The position numbers and the translations under genes were made by a program. From Euonymus europaeus (lineage: Eukaryota; Streptophyta; Magnoliopsida; Celastrales; Celastraceae), in assembly GCA_963580455.1 (NCBI GenBank), contig OY756963.1:17999555-18063554 (forward strand): a DNA stretch of 64,000 nt, written 5' to 3'. Below the pieces are notes generated by a model. The model made no database searches. It saw only the letters and a list, made by a program, of their open reading frames with translations, and had not been told where the DNA came from. This document shows, piece after piece, positions 45,132 to 60,395 of this stretch (the first letter of the stretch is position 1; the number at the start of each line of letters is the position of its first letter).

Positions 45132-45466
45132 CAACTCCCGATGATCTAACTAGGCTGCTTGCAATCGGTGAAGCCCGTGGCTTTCCTAGAATGCTAGGGA
45201 GTATAGATTATATGCATTGAAAGTGAAAGAACTGTCTAAGCGCTTGGAAAGGTATGTACTCTGGACGTATACATTAACCTATCACCATTTTGAAAGCGGT
45301 TGCATCCTACGACCTTTGGATTTGGCGTGCGTTCTTTGGAATGTTAGGGTGTCATAATGATTTTAATATCTTGGAACGATCTACCATGTTCAAATAACTA
45401 GCCATGGGTCGTGCTCCAACAATCAATTATTCGATCAATGGTCACAACTACACTATAGGATTTTGA
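45132..45466 (+). pseudogene. Harbinger-type transposase fragment 2
   Basis: The plus strand encodes 'DDLTRLLAIGEARGFPRMLG' and 'SIDYMH*K', then, across frameshifts, 'YDLWIWRAFFGMLGCHNDFN' and 'GRAPTINYSINGHNYTIGF*'. This is the same segment of plant Harbinger transposase as at 36775-37032, same orientation, with more N-terminal sequence kept. It starts about 40 bp after copy B ends. Confidence 0.83.
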
Positions 45467-45839
45467 TTGTATTTCAAAATTGAGATTTTAAATCTGAAAC
45501 TTGGTTTTCTGAGGTGTTTTTAAGAATTTCATAAATATGAACAATGGGGTTCAGTTTTGTAAGGGTATAATGGATATTTAGGAGGTAAGAGAGAGACTAA
45601 AACCCTTCTTTGGGTCTTGTCTGAGGAGATCTCATTTTCTTGGGAGAAAGCATGGTTATCTCACTACTCAATCTCAAGGTTCTCTACCTTGATTCATTGT
45701 AAGAATTTTGTTTTTGATATATAAAAGTATGTTTTTTGCAAGTATGATGTGTGAGTAGTTCTCTTTTCTAATTCCTAGTCCTAAATGGTTGATGAGAAAC
45801 TTGATTGCTCATGTATGATTTCTAGAATCCATTGTTATG
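45467..45839. other. intergenic, nothing recognised
   Basis: AT-rich spacer between the transposase fragment and the palindrome. The text around 45740-45840 ('gtgtgagtagttctc...ctagtcctaaatggttgatg') resembles plant gypsy LTR sequence, which would make the palindrome an insertion into an old LTR. Support is weak. Confidence 0.35.
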
Positions 45840-45844
45840 GTTTT

Positions 45845-46130
45845 TGTGGGGAATTTTTCCCGCCCAGGCCCGTGGGCCCTTAATTTTTGGCGATTAATCC
45901 ACGATATCTTGCTACCTCCCCCCTCGAACGTGTCCCCTTGGGGCTTTTGCACGCTGAGGAGGTACCACTAGGCCGTGTCCCCTTGGGGCTTTTGCACGCT
46001 GAGGAGGTACCACTAGGCCAAATGGCCTAGCCCCAAGGGGACACGTTCGAGGGGGGGAGGTAGCAAGATATCGTGGATTAATCGCCAAAAATTAAGGGCC
46101 CACGGGCCTGGGCGGGAAAAATTCCCCACA
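45845..46130. mobile_element. near-perfect palindromic element, TG...CA ends, 5-bp TSD
   Basis: Arms of about 100 bp (45845-45944 and 46031-46130) are complementary at every position I checked, except for one base of length in a C run (6 against 7). It starts TGTGGGGAATTTTTCCCG and ends with the complement. GTTTT flanks both sides (45840-45844 and 46131-46135). The centre carries a 45-bp direct duplication ('cgtgtccccttggggctttt' onward, starting at 45929 and 45974) and a small inner hairpin, TAGGCCAAATGGCCTA. It is much richer in GC than its surroundings and has no coding capacity. The perfect arms imply recent origin or gene conversion; transcripts would fold into long double-stranded RNA. 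Confidence 0.85.
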
Positions 46131-46135
46131 GTTTT

Positions 46136-48000
46136 CTACTTTTCAGTTTCTTGATGCTTATTATTTGGGCATTCTTAAACGAGTATGTTGTTGTTATGAT
46201 GGATAGATTAGGAGTGTGAATCTAGTTTGATGATTAGGCTAGGCCACAAAGGAGAACATTAATCAATAACATTTAGTTTATTGTGTTCCAAGCATTCATC
46301 GATAGTCTAAAATTCTTCTAACCAACATTGCTTGTATGAAAGTTTTCAAAACCCAAATATAATTTCATTAATTAAATTTTTTGAGTTATACTTGTATGAT
46401 TGATTTTATTTATATTGAACATGAAAGTGGATATCCATCAGGATGGATTAGGATTAGAATCTTTTAATTAATTGCTAAATCAAATCGTTTATATTGTTCA
46501 TTTCAAGTGAATCCCAATTTACTGATCGAATCAACATTTAATTTCTTGCACAATATTTCTTATTCCTTGTGAATTGTATCTTGCGTTGTGTTGAATTGCA
46601 TCCACTCTAAAATTCGAACACAAGCCTCCTTGTGGTTCGATAGCAGTCTCATCGAAAGTATTATTTACCAATTACCTTACCTTATACTTAAGACAAGCAC
46701 ACAAAAACTATTTGATATCGGTGGGCTCTCCTTCAAGGTGACTTCTTACTCTCTTTTTTTTACTATTATTGATGCCTTTTATTTCAATTTCTTTTTTAAA
46801 AATTATAATTAGGAAGTGAAGAATTGGACGAAGAGATTAAATTAGTTATTGTGGACAATAAAAACTACTTTTTTTTTGCTTACGTGCTAGTGGAAACGTT
46901 GTTTGAGAAAGAATTGCAAAGTTTTCTCATTTTCACTTGCTAGTTTGATATTCATTGATTGTGAATCTTTGCTACTCTTTTGTTTACTTCTCTTTGATCA
47001 TTGATTAAGTGCTATTTTTATCTTTGATCTCTCTCCATCGTGTTTTATCATGTCTTTGCATAGACAAAATTCTAGTGTTGATAGGGGCGAGAATGATGTT
47101 AGGAGTTAAAAAAGCAGTATTCATGGAAGTGTCAAGGGGGGAATATTAATGTGCACATGTTGATTCAGTTGTTAAATGTTCAGAGTGCATAAATTGCACG
47201 ACTTACACAAAATGTACAACTCTTAGGTGGTAATATTACGCAACCTAATGTTAATGTTTCATCAAGCATATGTATATCCCTTCTTATGTGCATCATCAAC
47301 CTCAAGTGCATGTGCATTATGACCATACTTATGTGCACCATTCATAAATTGAGAGCTACAATCTAGGATGGGAGAATCATTCAAACATTGGGTGGGAAAA
47401 TGAGGAGAACCAACAAATCAAAAATCTATCCCAAGAATCACAACTTCCATCCCAAACACGATCACTTGAGGACACTTTAGAAATGTTTATGGAAGCTCAA
47501 TTGGGTGTGAACCAAAAGAGATGAATTTCAAGAGCAAACCAATAGAGCCATGGGACAACATGCGAAACCAAATCACCAAGGTTGCCCAAGCACTTCCTTC
47601 CAATAAAAAAGAGAAACTTTCATCTCAACCTCTTTCAAATCCTTAAAAGCAAGCAAATCATTGTGAAACTTTAAGTGGAGGGTTGAGTGGGCATGAACAT
47701 ACACAATTTATCACCATTTTAAGGAATGAGAGAGAAATAGATAAAACAATAGCTCCTATAGAAAGTGTGCAAAAGGAAGTTGGGGAAAATTAGGTGATGA
47801 GATAGAAAATGAAGAAGATGAAAAGAATACATTTGGAGATGATCAAAAGAATCTCTTAGGAGAAGAGAAAGAGAGAAGAATGTGACACTAAGTTATCTAT
47901 CCACTATCATGTTGAGGATATTGAGGGAGTGATATAGGTAAAGCCTTGAAGTCCTTTCCTATTTATGATGTGGGACATTTGCTCCCTTTTTAGGAGAAGT
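46136..48000 (+). pseudogene. degenerate LTR-retrotransposon region, gag-like
   Basis: No intact frame. At 47400-47880 short stretches such as 'LEDTLEMFMEAQLGVNQKRD', 'EQTNRAMGQ' and 'ALPSNKKEKLSSQP' recall the end of plant Ty3/gypsy gag. 'FGDDQKNLLGEEKER' and 'VEDIEGVI' follow between stops. The upstream part (46136-47040) would then be LTR and leader. No primer site or matching LTR pair was found, so the limits are arbitrary. Confidence 0.4.
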
Positions 48001-48523
48001 GGAGCGTTCTTTAGTTAGAGTTGAATCATACCAAGTGCATCCACCAAAACTGAAAAAGATATTTGCGAGGAAATTTTTTATCAAAATTAAAAAAAATGTC
48101 ACACCCCAAATCCTGATTATAATTTTTTTCAGTGGAATTTTGGGAAAAGGAAATCAGATCCTGCATGGTCTTTCATGTTCCTCAACATGGGAGTAGTGAC
48201 TGTGAAGATGCTATTAAGATCTCAACGATCCCACCCCTTCTTCACACCACAATGCATTCCCCAATTTGTATTCGTGTATGTGTATTTTTTTTTTATGGAC
48301 ATTGGGGACAATGTCTAATTCAAGTTCTTTAATTCAAGTTCTTTGTTTCGATCGCTAAATTATCCTCGGGAGTATTCTATTCTCCCAAGCTCTACTACAT
48401 GTTCCAATTTACCAATATCAAACGTGTGAGAGTTTGTCTTTCTCATAAAATTTTTGAGAGTCCATCCCGATACAGATGATTGATCCTAATATAGGAGTCA
48501 TAGAATACAGTAAGTAATAATCC
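48001..48523. other. intergenic, 3' side of the MAP kinase gene
   Basis: Nothing is recognised. The right part should include the 3' UTR of the minus-strand kinase gene. Confidence 0.4.
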
Positions 48524-53081
<4,558 letters not shown>

Positions 53082-54736
53082 GTCTGCTCGGTCGGTACCG
53101 AACCCGAGATGAATACGGATGGTCCTGCTATCTGAGTCTAAGCAGCTGTTGAGACTTAACGCTAGTCACTCTGCAAAATTTGGGGGGGAGGGCGTGTCTA
53201 CTCTATAGCTGTTTAGTTGTAAAGTGGTTCACATTAATTCCTGTTCTTGGGGTGACGTGTGTTCACTTTTCAACTGGAAAACACAGGCTATCTGTGAACA
53301 TAATAAATATGAGACTCTGTACCTAGCTGCCTCCTTACTTTTCCAGTTTTCCTCTTACCATTCATACAAGTAACTAATTTCTTTTTTTTTCTTTATATTT
53401 TTTGGAAAAATCTATCTTTGATCCTCTGGGGTGTGTAATTAATGTTTGAAAAGTAAAACAAAAGGTCAGAAACCATTTCGCTCCAGTCAATTGGGAATAC
53501 TTCAGAAAAACTTTATGCGCTTGGAAGTGGCTCAAAACTCTCATGAATTACGTAGTAGTATCATGGAATCATGGATTAGAGATGAAAAAATTATGTCAGA
53601 TTTGTTCGATACAGATAAAATAAGTACTTGGAACATAAATTTTATATTCAAAATTCGAATCCATACATAAAAAAAGTATCTAATTTAATTATCCGGACTG
53701 TAATTTAGCTGCAAATTCGTTACAAAGTTACAGGAGGATAATTGTCAATCAAATATGTATGTGTCTATACACACACACACGCTACATGCAGCAGAAAATA
53801 ATCACAACAAAGTTTAGATAAATATATATTTCATGAAATTATTGAACTACATATCACTAATACACCAACAAGTGGAAGAAAAGCAGCAGTAGCATGGGAA
53901 ATAGGAATGGCACCCAAGCTAGGCAAAATGTATTTTGTTTAGTCAAGGCTGGGGTTGGAAGCCCCAAAATCACAATACCTCAAGCTGCTCGTGGTTAGCA
54001 AACATTTCTCAAAAACGGAAATTAAATGAATCACTATTAAAAAGTATAGATAAGCTTCTGCTCACCATGGGAACGGCAGACTCACAGAAGAAACTCCTCC
54101 AACTGAGTTTGAGGAGAGAATTCATCCCATAGCATCTACAACTAAATAATAATAAACATTATTAGGCATCCCATTCAGAATTCAGCCTCCACTCAGCACA
54201 AGAAACCAACCTCATAATATTTGATAATACAAAGAAGCTTCTTCAGGTGCAGTTCAATGTAAGAAGAATTCATGAAAGTGCAGAATTGCTTACATTCTCC
54301 CCCAATCTCATTTACAAAGTGATAAATGCAGCAATACTACCCAACATCAAAATAGAAATTGCGACTGTAAATATTAAAAAGGATATAAATTTCTGAAATA
54401 TCTCAGTATGAGAGAACAATCTATGTAACATAAAAACAAATTCTAACCATGACTTGAGTAGTGATCTATGACTTGACGCAATGGAAAAATGAGGTAACCC
54501 AACATTTGAGAAAATGATAAAAGCTATTTACATATTTTTCCATTATAAAGAACAACATGATACACATCACATCATTGATGTAACAGCAGCAAGGCAAACT
54601 TCTCACACCACCAAATACAATAAACCCATACAAAGATAACCGGTTACACACCCACAATCAGTAGAAGACTTCATGTCTAAACCACTCGTGTTACAGGAAA
54701 ATAGAATACTATCAAATTATCTCACAATCTGATGTT
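53082..54736. other. spacer between two minus-strand genes
   Basis: The left part should contain the kinase promoter and 5' UTR, the right part the 3' UTR of the BPS1-like gene. A short (CA)n run lies near 53768-53780. The small frames here (53446-53670, 53935-54132) look like nothing known. Confidence 0.5.
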
Positions 54737-55777
54737 CTACATTACTGCTAACATTGGGTCAGAGACGATAGTACCACCCACTCTCAAGTTACAAAGCAAA
54801 GCATCACGCCCAGTTAAAACTATTTTGAAAAACCTAGCTACTTCAATTGTGAGAACATCCAGCCCCAGTGAAAGTTTACCAGCAGCCTTTTCTAAATCTG
54901 AAATGGAATTTTGAAATACCTCCATATCACCAGAGGTCACCCCATCTTGGATCCAGGGACACAATTTCTTCACGGTCACATCAACTGCATCCAACTCCTT
55001 CAAAACTGTATCTGTTCCACAGGAGAGTGTATTTCTTATTCCTCCTTTTACATTCATCTGCAAACCACAAAATGCTTGTGCCCATGAAAATGTGTCAGGC
55101 ACATTCAAATCTAACAATTTGTTCAAAGAACCGGAGAATGCTGCAGCAAAGATGCTACACAGAAACACAGTCACTGCTTTAACTCCATACATAGCACGCA
55201 TCAGAACCTTCCCTTTGTCAGAATTTTTAACCTTGGGCAGAGCACCAGAAACTACAAGATCGTTCAAGATAGACCCACAGTTTTCAACTCTCGGGTTCTT
55301 TGATCTTATGAGCTGTTTCCAGCTATCAAGTGAAGACTGTGCCCGTACAAACCGCTCTGACGTATTTGATTTCAAGTTATGCAAGACACACTGAAGCAAG
55401 AGATGGCTGTTGTTTAGGCGTGTAAGCTCAGAGCTAAAAGCGTTGCAAATGTCAAGCAATTTCACACTAATGTCCAAATACAAATCTATCCATTTCTCAT
55501 CCCAATCACACACAGGGAGTTCAAGATCAGTTATGAGAGTTTTTATGTCATTATGAGTCTCGCAAAGGGACTCCACTGCAAACTTCATCCACGACAAGCT
55601 GAGGACATCACTTTTGTCTTTCGGGTTGAGCTTTCTCAGCCTCTCTGCCAAGGTTTCTTCAAAGGCTTTCAGCAATGATTTAAGTCTTGGAGACAATTTA
55701 GACCCCTTGGGTGATATCATTTTGAAAGGATTTCCAAAGGGGAAAAAGGGACGGTGTGGACCCTGTGGACGACTCAT
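54737..55777 (-). CDS. BPS1: BYPASS1-like protein
   Basis: A single coding exon of 346 residues. The ATG at 55777 (MSRPQGPHRPFFPFGNPFKM) is chosen over an in-frame ATG 24 codons upstream because that start would read through a splice acceptor (TTTTGCAG at 55791-55798), and the family begins with this 'RPQ.P...FFPFGNPF' signature. Conserved blocks follow: 'DVLSLSWMKFAVESLCETH', 'IKTLITDLELPVCDWDEKW', 'YLDISVKLLDICNAFSSEL' and a hydrophobic segment, 'VKAVTVFLCSIFAAAFSGSL', at about 215-235. BPS1 in Arabidopsis prevents production of a root-derived graft-transmissible growth inhibitor. Its biochemical activity is unknown. The gene looks intact and of normal length. Confidence 0.93.
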   Translation of the reverse strand: MSRPQGPHRPFFPFGNPFKMISPKGSKLSPRLKSLLKAFEETLAERLRKLNPKDKSDVLSLSWMKFAVESLCETHNDIKTLITDLELPVCDWDEKWIDLYLDISVKLLDICNAFSSELTRLNNSHLLLQCVLHNLKSNTSERFVRAQSSLDSWKQLIRSKNPRVENCGSILNDLVVSGALPKVKNSDKGKVLMRAMYGVKAVTVFLCSIFAAAFSGSLNKLLDLNVPDTFSWAQAFCGLQMNVKGGIRNTLSCGTDTVLKELDAVDVTVKKLCPWIQDGVTSGDMEVFQNSISDLEKAAGKLSLGLDVLTIEVARFFKIVLTGRDALLCNLRVGGTIVSDPMLAVM

Positions 55778-55790
55778 TTTGATGTATTTG

Positions 55791-56952
55791 CTGCAAAAGA
55801 TGATAAAAAGAAAAATCAGCAAACATATGACGATAACCGTATCATACAAGAAGTTGGGACAACAAAAATAAGTTGTGAGATCTCAGGAAGAATTTTAAAT
55901 CGACACAACAAAGCAATATTTCCAGTGGACCACAAAACATCGTAGAATTGTTATGAAATCACTTCAATTTTTTTAATGAACAAACACCACCAAATATGTC
56001 AGCGGATATCCTCATGATTCAAGAAGTTGAGAGGACAAAATTTAGTTACGAAATCCGAGGAAAACATCAAAACACACCAAAAAAAATAAATACTTCCAGT
56101 CTATGACAAAATATTTTCCTGAATAAATTTTCTCCATAAAACGCACAAAAACATACACAAACACATGAATTCAATTCAATGCATCCTACTTTACCAGGTC
56201 TAGAATCAACGGTTGAAAATCACCATTCCCGACCAATATTCAAGGAAAAAAAGTTCACGCCAGTAATACAATCTGCCCGTAAAAAACCAAAAAGTTGCTA
56301 CATGAGACAGAAGTTCGAAAACGACAGTTGAAGGGAGCTTATTTAGCCCATGATTTGCTTCTCATAAAAGAAATGAGGCAGGAAAAAAATTCACAAAAGC
56401 AATTTACTAAGTGACCTCAAAATATGAATTTCAACATATCATAATTTCATTTCAGTTCATTACAAGGTATAAATAAATAATTGTCATCTTCCTATGTTCC
56501 AGTGGTAACCATAGTAAGGTGAACATAACAATGGTTTCTTAGGCTGGAATGAACTATTCATCACGAAAAAGCAGACGTGAAGCTGCATCTGAGACAGAAA
56601 GATTATAACCAAAAACAGCAGTATATAGCAGGAAATCCAAAATTCTCATCTCATATTTCCTGAGCTAAAACAATGAAACAAAAACATCTGGAAAAGGTCA
56701 TAACCAAAGCCTAACCTTCAGATTCAAAGAAGAATTCTAAAGATCTATATTTTTAACCTCGTAACCCTTCTCCCAACTTCTAATCTGAGATGAAAATTTT
56801 AAAAACCAAATTATCATCGAAGTACCAAAATTGATTACGGATGCATGAAAATTACCCACACACAATAGCCAAAAAATGAAAACGGAAAAAAAAAAAAAAA
56901 AGAAGCAAGTCAGCCATCAGAACACCATAAAAAAAACTACCATATAGGCTAC
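55791..56952 (-). other. probable 5' UTR intron of the BPS1-like gene
   Basis: The acceptor TTTTGCAG lies 13 bp upstream of the start codon. Possible donors on the minus strand are TTTCAG|GTAGCC (ending at 56953), GCCAG|GTTAGG near 57055 and TTCAG|GTACGA near 57137. The first is favoured by the TATA box at 57059-57066. The intron is otherwise AT-rich, with an A run near 56885-56902. Splicing is inferred, not shown. Confidence 0.5.
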
Positions 56953-57058
56953 CTGAAAGCTAGATCCTTGGCCTAACCAGCGATTAAGCCAACTTGAACG
57001 AAAAACCTAATCGATAGTCGCAAGAATATCCACATAGAAGATTAAAACCCTAACCTGG

Positions 57059-57066
57059 CTTTTATA
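57059..57066 (-). promoter_or_regulatory. candidate TATA box for the BPS1-like gene
   Basis: On the minus strand the sequence reads GGTATAAAAGCC, a good plant TATA box. Initiation about 30 bp downstream would give a leader of about 80 bp ending at the donor at 56953. No other core element is claimed. Confidence 0.45.
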
Positions 57067-57468
57067 CCAGACAACGGTAGGACTTACAAACAAAAGGCTT
57101 CGCCTTAAGAGAGGAAAGACAAGTGAATATAATCGTACCTGAATCAGTACGATGGCCGATCGGAAAGTTACGAATAACGCGTCGAACAAATGATATCGAG
57201 TTTCTTCGAAACTTCAGACCTGGGTGTTTGGTGAAGATCTTGCAAATGAATATAGATCACCTGCCTGTTACGCTTGTTCGTGATGGAACATGCCAAGTGG
57301 ATTCATATTAGTGGACCAGTAGGTAGGGAAAACGACCGTTTTAGGATCATTCCAGATCACGAGGTTTAATAATCCAACGGATGAAAGGTGCCGAACAAGT
57401 TTCACAAAACCGGGCTGCCACTAATGGGCTCATTCGATCATATGCAACCATAATTGTGTCAAACATAA

Positions 57469-57768
57469 GAGCATCTCCAATGTTACAGCACTCCAAATTT
57501 TTTAGTGCGGTCTCACTTCTATTACAGCAAAACACGATTTTCAATGCAATCATATCAACAAAAAACATATTTCAATATAATTTTTTTCACTTTTCATTTA
57601 CAAACACTTCAAATTTCAAGCATCAACACCATTTCTCTCATACTTTTCTACCATTTTTCACTTTTTTCTATTATTCTACACATACTCCAATACAATTTTT
57701 TCACATTACTCTCTCTATACACTCCAAAATTTCCAGCACTCCAAAATTTGTTACCATTGCACTTGCTC
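57469..57768. mobile_element. Tourist-like MITE
   Basis: 300 bp flanked by TAA (57466-57468 and 57769-57771). The left end reads GAGCATCTCCAATG; inward from the right it reads GAGCAAGTGCAATGG. The interior contains 'ctccaaaattt' near both ends and 'atcaacaaaaaacatatttc'. No coding function. It belongs to the same family as the neighbouring tandem block, in opposite orientation. Confidence 0.75.
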
Positions 57769-57771
57769 TAA

Positions 57772-58470
57772 TGGATGATTAGTGATTAATGTAATTGTAT
57801 TGAAAAATGTGTTTTGTGAATACGAGTATATTTGAGATGTGTTTTGATGATGTGAATGAGTATGTGGTTTGACTTTTAAATAATAATAGTGAGACTCACA
57901 ATTAGTTTTTGTGAAAAAAGTAAGAATGCATGAAAAGTTAGTGGTGTGACTAGTGAAATTGTATTAGCAGATGTGGTTGTATTGAAAGATGTGTTTTATT
58001 AATGTGAATAAATATGTGGGATCACTTTTTGTGTAATAGAAGTGAGACCCAAAAGTAAAGTTATTGGGTCATTAGGTCAAGCACCATTGTGGTTGCCCTA
58101 ATAATAACGACAATGCTGCCAAAAATAATAGGTCATTAGTTGATGTTATGACTATATTGAAAAAATGTAATTTGCTGATTTGGTTGTATGAGAAGATGTG
58201 TTTTGTTGAAGTGGATGAGTATGTAGCTTAACTTTTGGGTAATAGAGATGAGACTCACAATTAGTTTTAGTAGGGAAATGATTGAGGAAATGAATGTTAA
58301 TGGCTCGACTAATGAAATTGTATTGAAATATATGTTTTGTTGATATGAATAAATATGTAAGATAATTTTTAATATAATAGAAGTGGAACCCAAAAGTAAA
58401 ATCGTTGGGTCATTAGCTTTGACACCATTATGATTAAATAAATTAACAAGTCATTTGGTTGTTAACTTAA
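57772..58470. repeat. tandem block of MITE-derived units
   Basis: Two units of about 350 bp (roughly 57772-58110 and 58130-58470; offset 359 bp at 'gagactcacaattagttttt'). Each contains the MITE-like phrases 'attgtattgaaa.atgtgtttt', 'gaataaatatgt', 'taatagaagtg.gacccaaaa' and 'ttgggtcattag'. They match the reverse of the 57469-57768 element in parts, so the block looks like several related MITEs inserted next to or into one another. Confidence 0.7.
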
Positions 58471-60395
58471 ATATCAAAATTCATTCTCTCTCGTAAAAAA
58501 TAGTCAAACTCGCCATTTTGATGGGAATGATTAATTTTCATAAGAAAAAGTGTAGGTCTCATCTCACCTCATTTCTTTTCTTTAAATGTCAATCAAATGT
58601 TCGACACAGCAAAAATATTAGATGTTAAGTGAATTTTAAATGGATAGTTATAATCAATAATTAAAATATATATGAAACATAGATTTGGGATTGAATAAGA
58701 TCATATTTCAAAGGTCTGCAACATTAGGCTTTGTCGTTTTATGCCGAAAAGAATTCAATGATATTAACATATGGCCGACCATAAATAAAATAATATTTAG
58801 TAAATGCTTTTGTGAAGACTTTTGATTCTATCACACGAATTCTGATATGATCCAACTCTAATGATACAATCTACACAATTTTTTTTAAAAAAAATAATCA
58901 ATAGGAGTGCACAAGTAGGGCTAGTTGCTGTTTGGGATAGGGACGGAGTTAGGAATTCATATGGGATTTTAAAGTTGATGAGGGTTCGGGAGAAGCGTCT
59001 CCGAAAATTTCGTAGGATTCTTTTTGAAAATTTCTAATTTTTCATTGACTATAGAAAAATTAAAATGAAAAACAAAAAAAATCACTAAACACATAGAGAC
59101 CGGTACTAATAACTTCTTAAAAAATTTGACTAATTTTCATCAGTAACTTATTGGGCTTGTAACGAGAATACAGGATTTGGATTTTGGACGAGCGTGGTGT
59201 TTGAACTAGGCGTAGAGTGAATATTGGAATTTAGGGCCCAATTAGCCTGAACATTCGAGTATTAAACACCATTAAGCTTGAATATTGGGGTGAGCCCTTG
59301 GTCTCCATGTGGCTTTGCTTGGGCCAAAGGCCATAAGGGAATCAAGTTTATTTTTCTTCCCCCTCTATTTTTCTCCCTAATCAAACACTGTGTTAAAATC
59401 ATAAAAAATTATCGTTGCTTGTCGATATATCTAAACAAAATCTAGTATGTCCACCATAACGGTGAAGCCCGAAACCACCTAGACAAGTACCTACTTGTTA
59501 GTCATCGATGAAGGCAGAGAAACCATCCGGGATTGATTGACAGCTCAAGCTATCACCACAATCATGAACTCTGTATATCCTAAAATTTACAATCAATGAA
59601 ATGTCGATAAAAAATCTTCGTCAATCTGATAAATACATTATGTCAAACGGAAGAAGATCACTAGAGTGAGTCTGAGATAGTCGAATTCAATGACAGAGAG
59701 AAGACTTGTAGTGAGAGAAGTGAAGAAGTTTTTTGAAAGAGAAGTAGAGCATATATTGATTGGAGATATATGAGACTTGGATTGCCCATATTTATAGTGC
59801 ACTAGCTCACATGTTTGACACGTGATTCGTAAAACAATAGGCTTGTATGGGGCCGTTGAGTTTGTTTAGTGTTGGTATACATTTTGAGTTTTAATTATAT
59901 GGGTGGTCAGCCCGTGAGCTTTACAGATCTTGATGACTAATTGTGAGTCATTTATGTCATATGGGTCTTAATGGGCTCCTAAATTGTTGCACCAAGCAGA
60001 CCTGTTATGATGGAAGGCTTATGTGGGCCTCAATCCAGTTGGCTCATAAGCCTTATGAGTCGGATTGACTGTGGGCCTTAGTTAGTTGGGTTTATAAGCA
60101 TGTCGTTCGAAATGTCGTGTGAGCCTCAATTCAATAGGCTCACAAGTCTTATATGTCGAACGAGTTTCATAAGTCCTATGAGACAATTTTTTCTTCATTT
60201 TTGGGGAAAATTTCTGTGAATCTTTTTAGCTTTTAGGCGTTTGCTATATTGTCTCTGCATTCTCTTCTTATTTGTGCTTTCTTTTTCCTTTGAGAGAATT
60301 TACTGGATTTTTTCTGCGACTGGGTAGAATATTCCAATCTAGTTTCATCATCATTTAGCTTTGGGAAGTTTTTTTTTTTTCCTCTGGGTTTATTG
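58471..60395. other. intergenic, upstream of the transposon gene
   Basis: No gene is supported. At 59900-60180 phrases such as 'gggcctcaatccagttggct' and 'gagcctcaattcaataggct' recur, each followed by 'cataagccttatgagt' or 'cacaagtcttatatgt', indicating a diverged tandem repeat. It may be the leader or LTR of the element whose gene starts at 60396. Confidence 0.4.

Noticed and set aside
46588..46812. 74-codon plus frame near the gypsy-like region
   Set aside because: AT-rich with a random-looking composition; it may be part of an LTR or leader but does not support a protein.
54868..55394. Plus-strand frames opposite the BPS1-like gene
   Set aside because: They are shadows of the BPS1-like coding sequence with no independent features.
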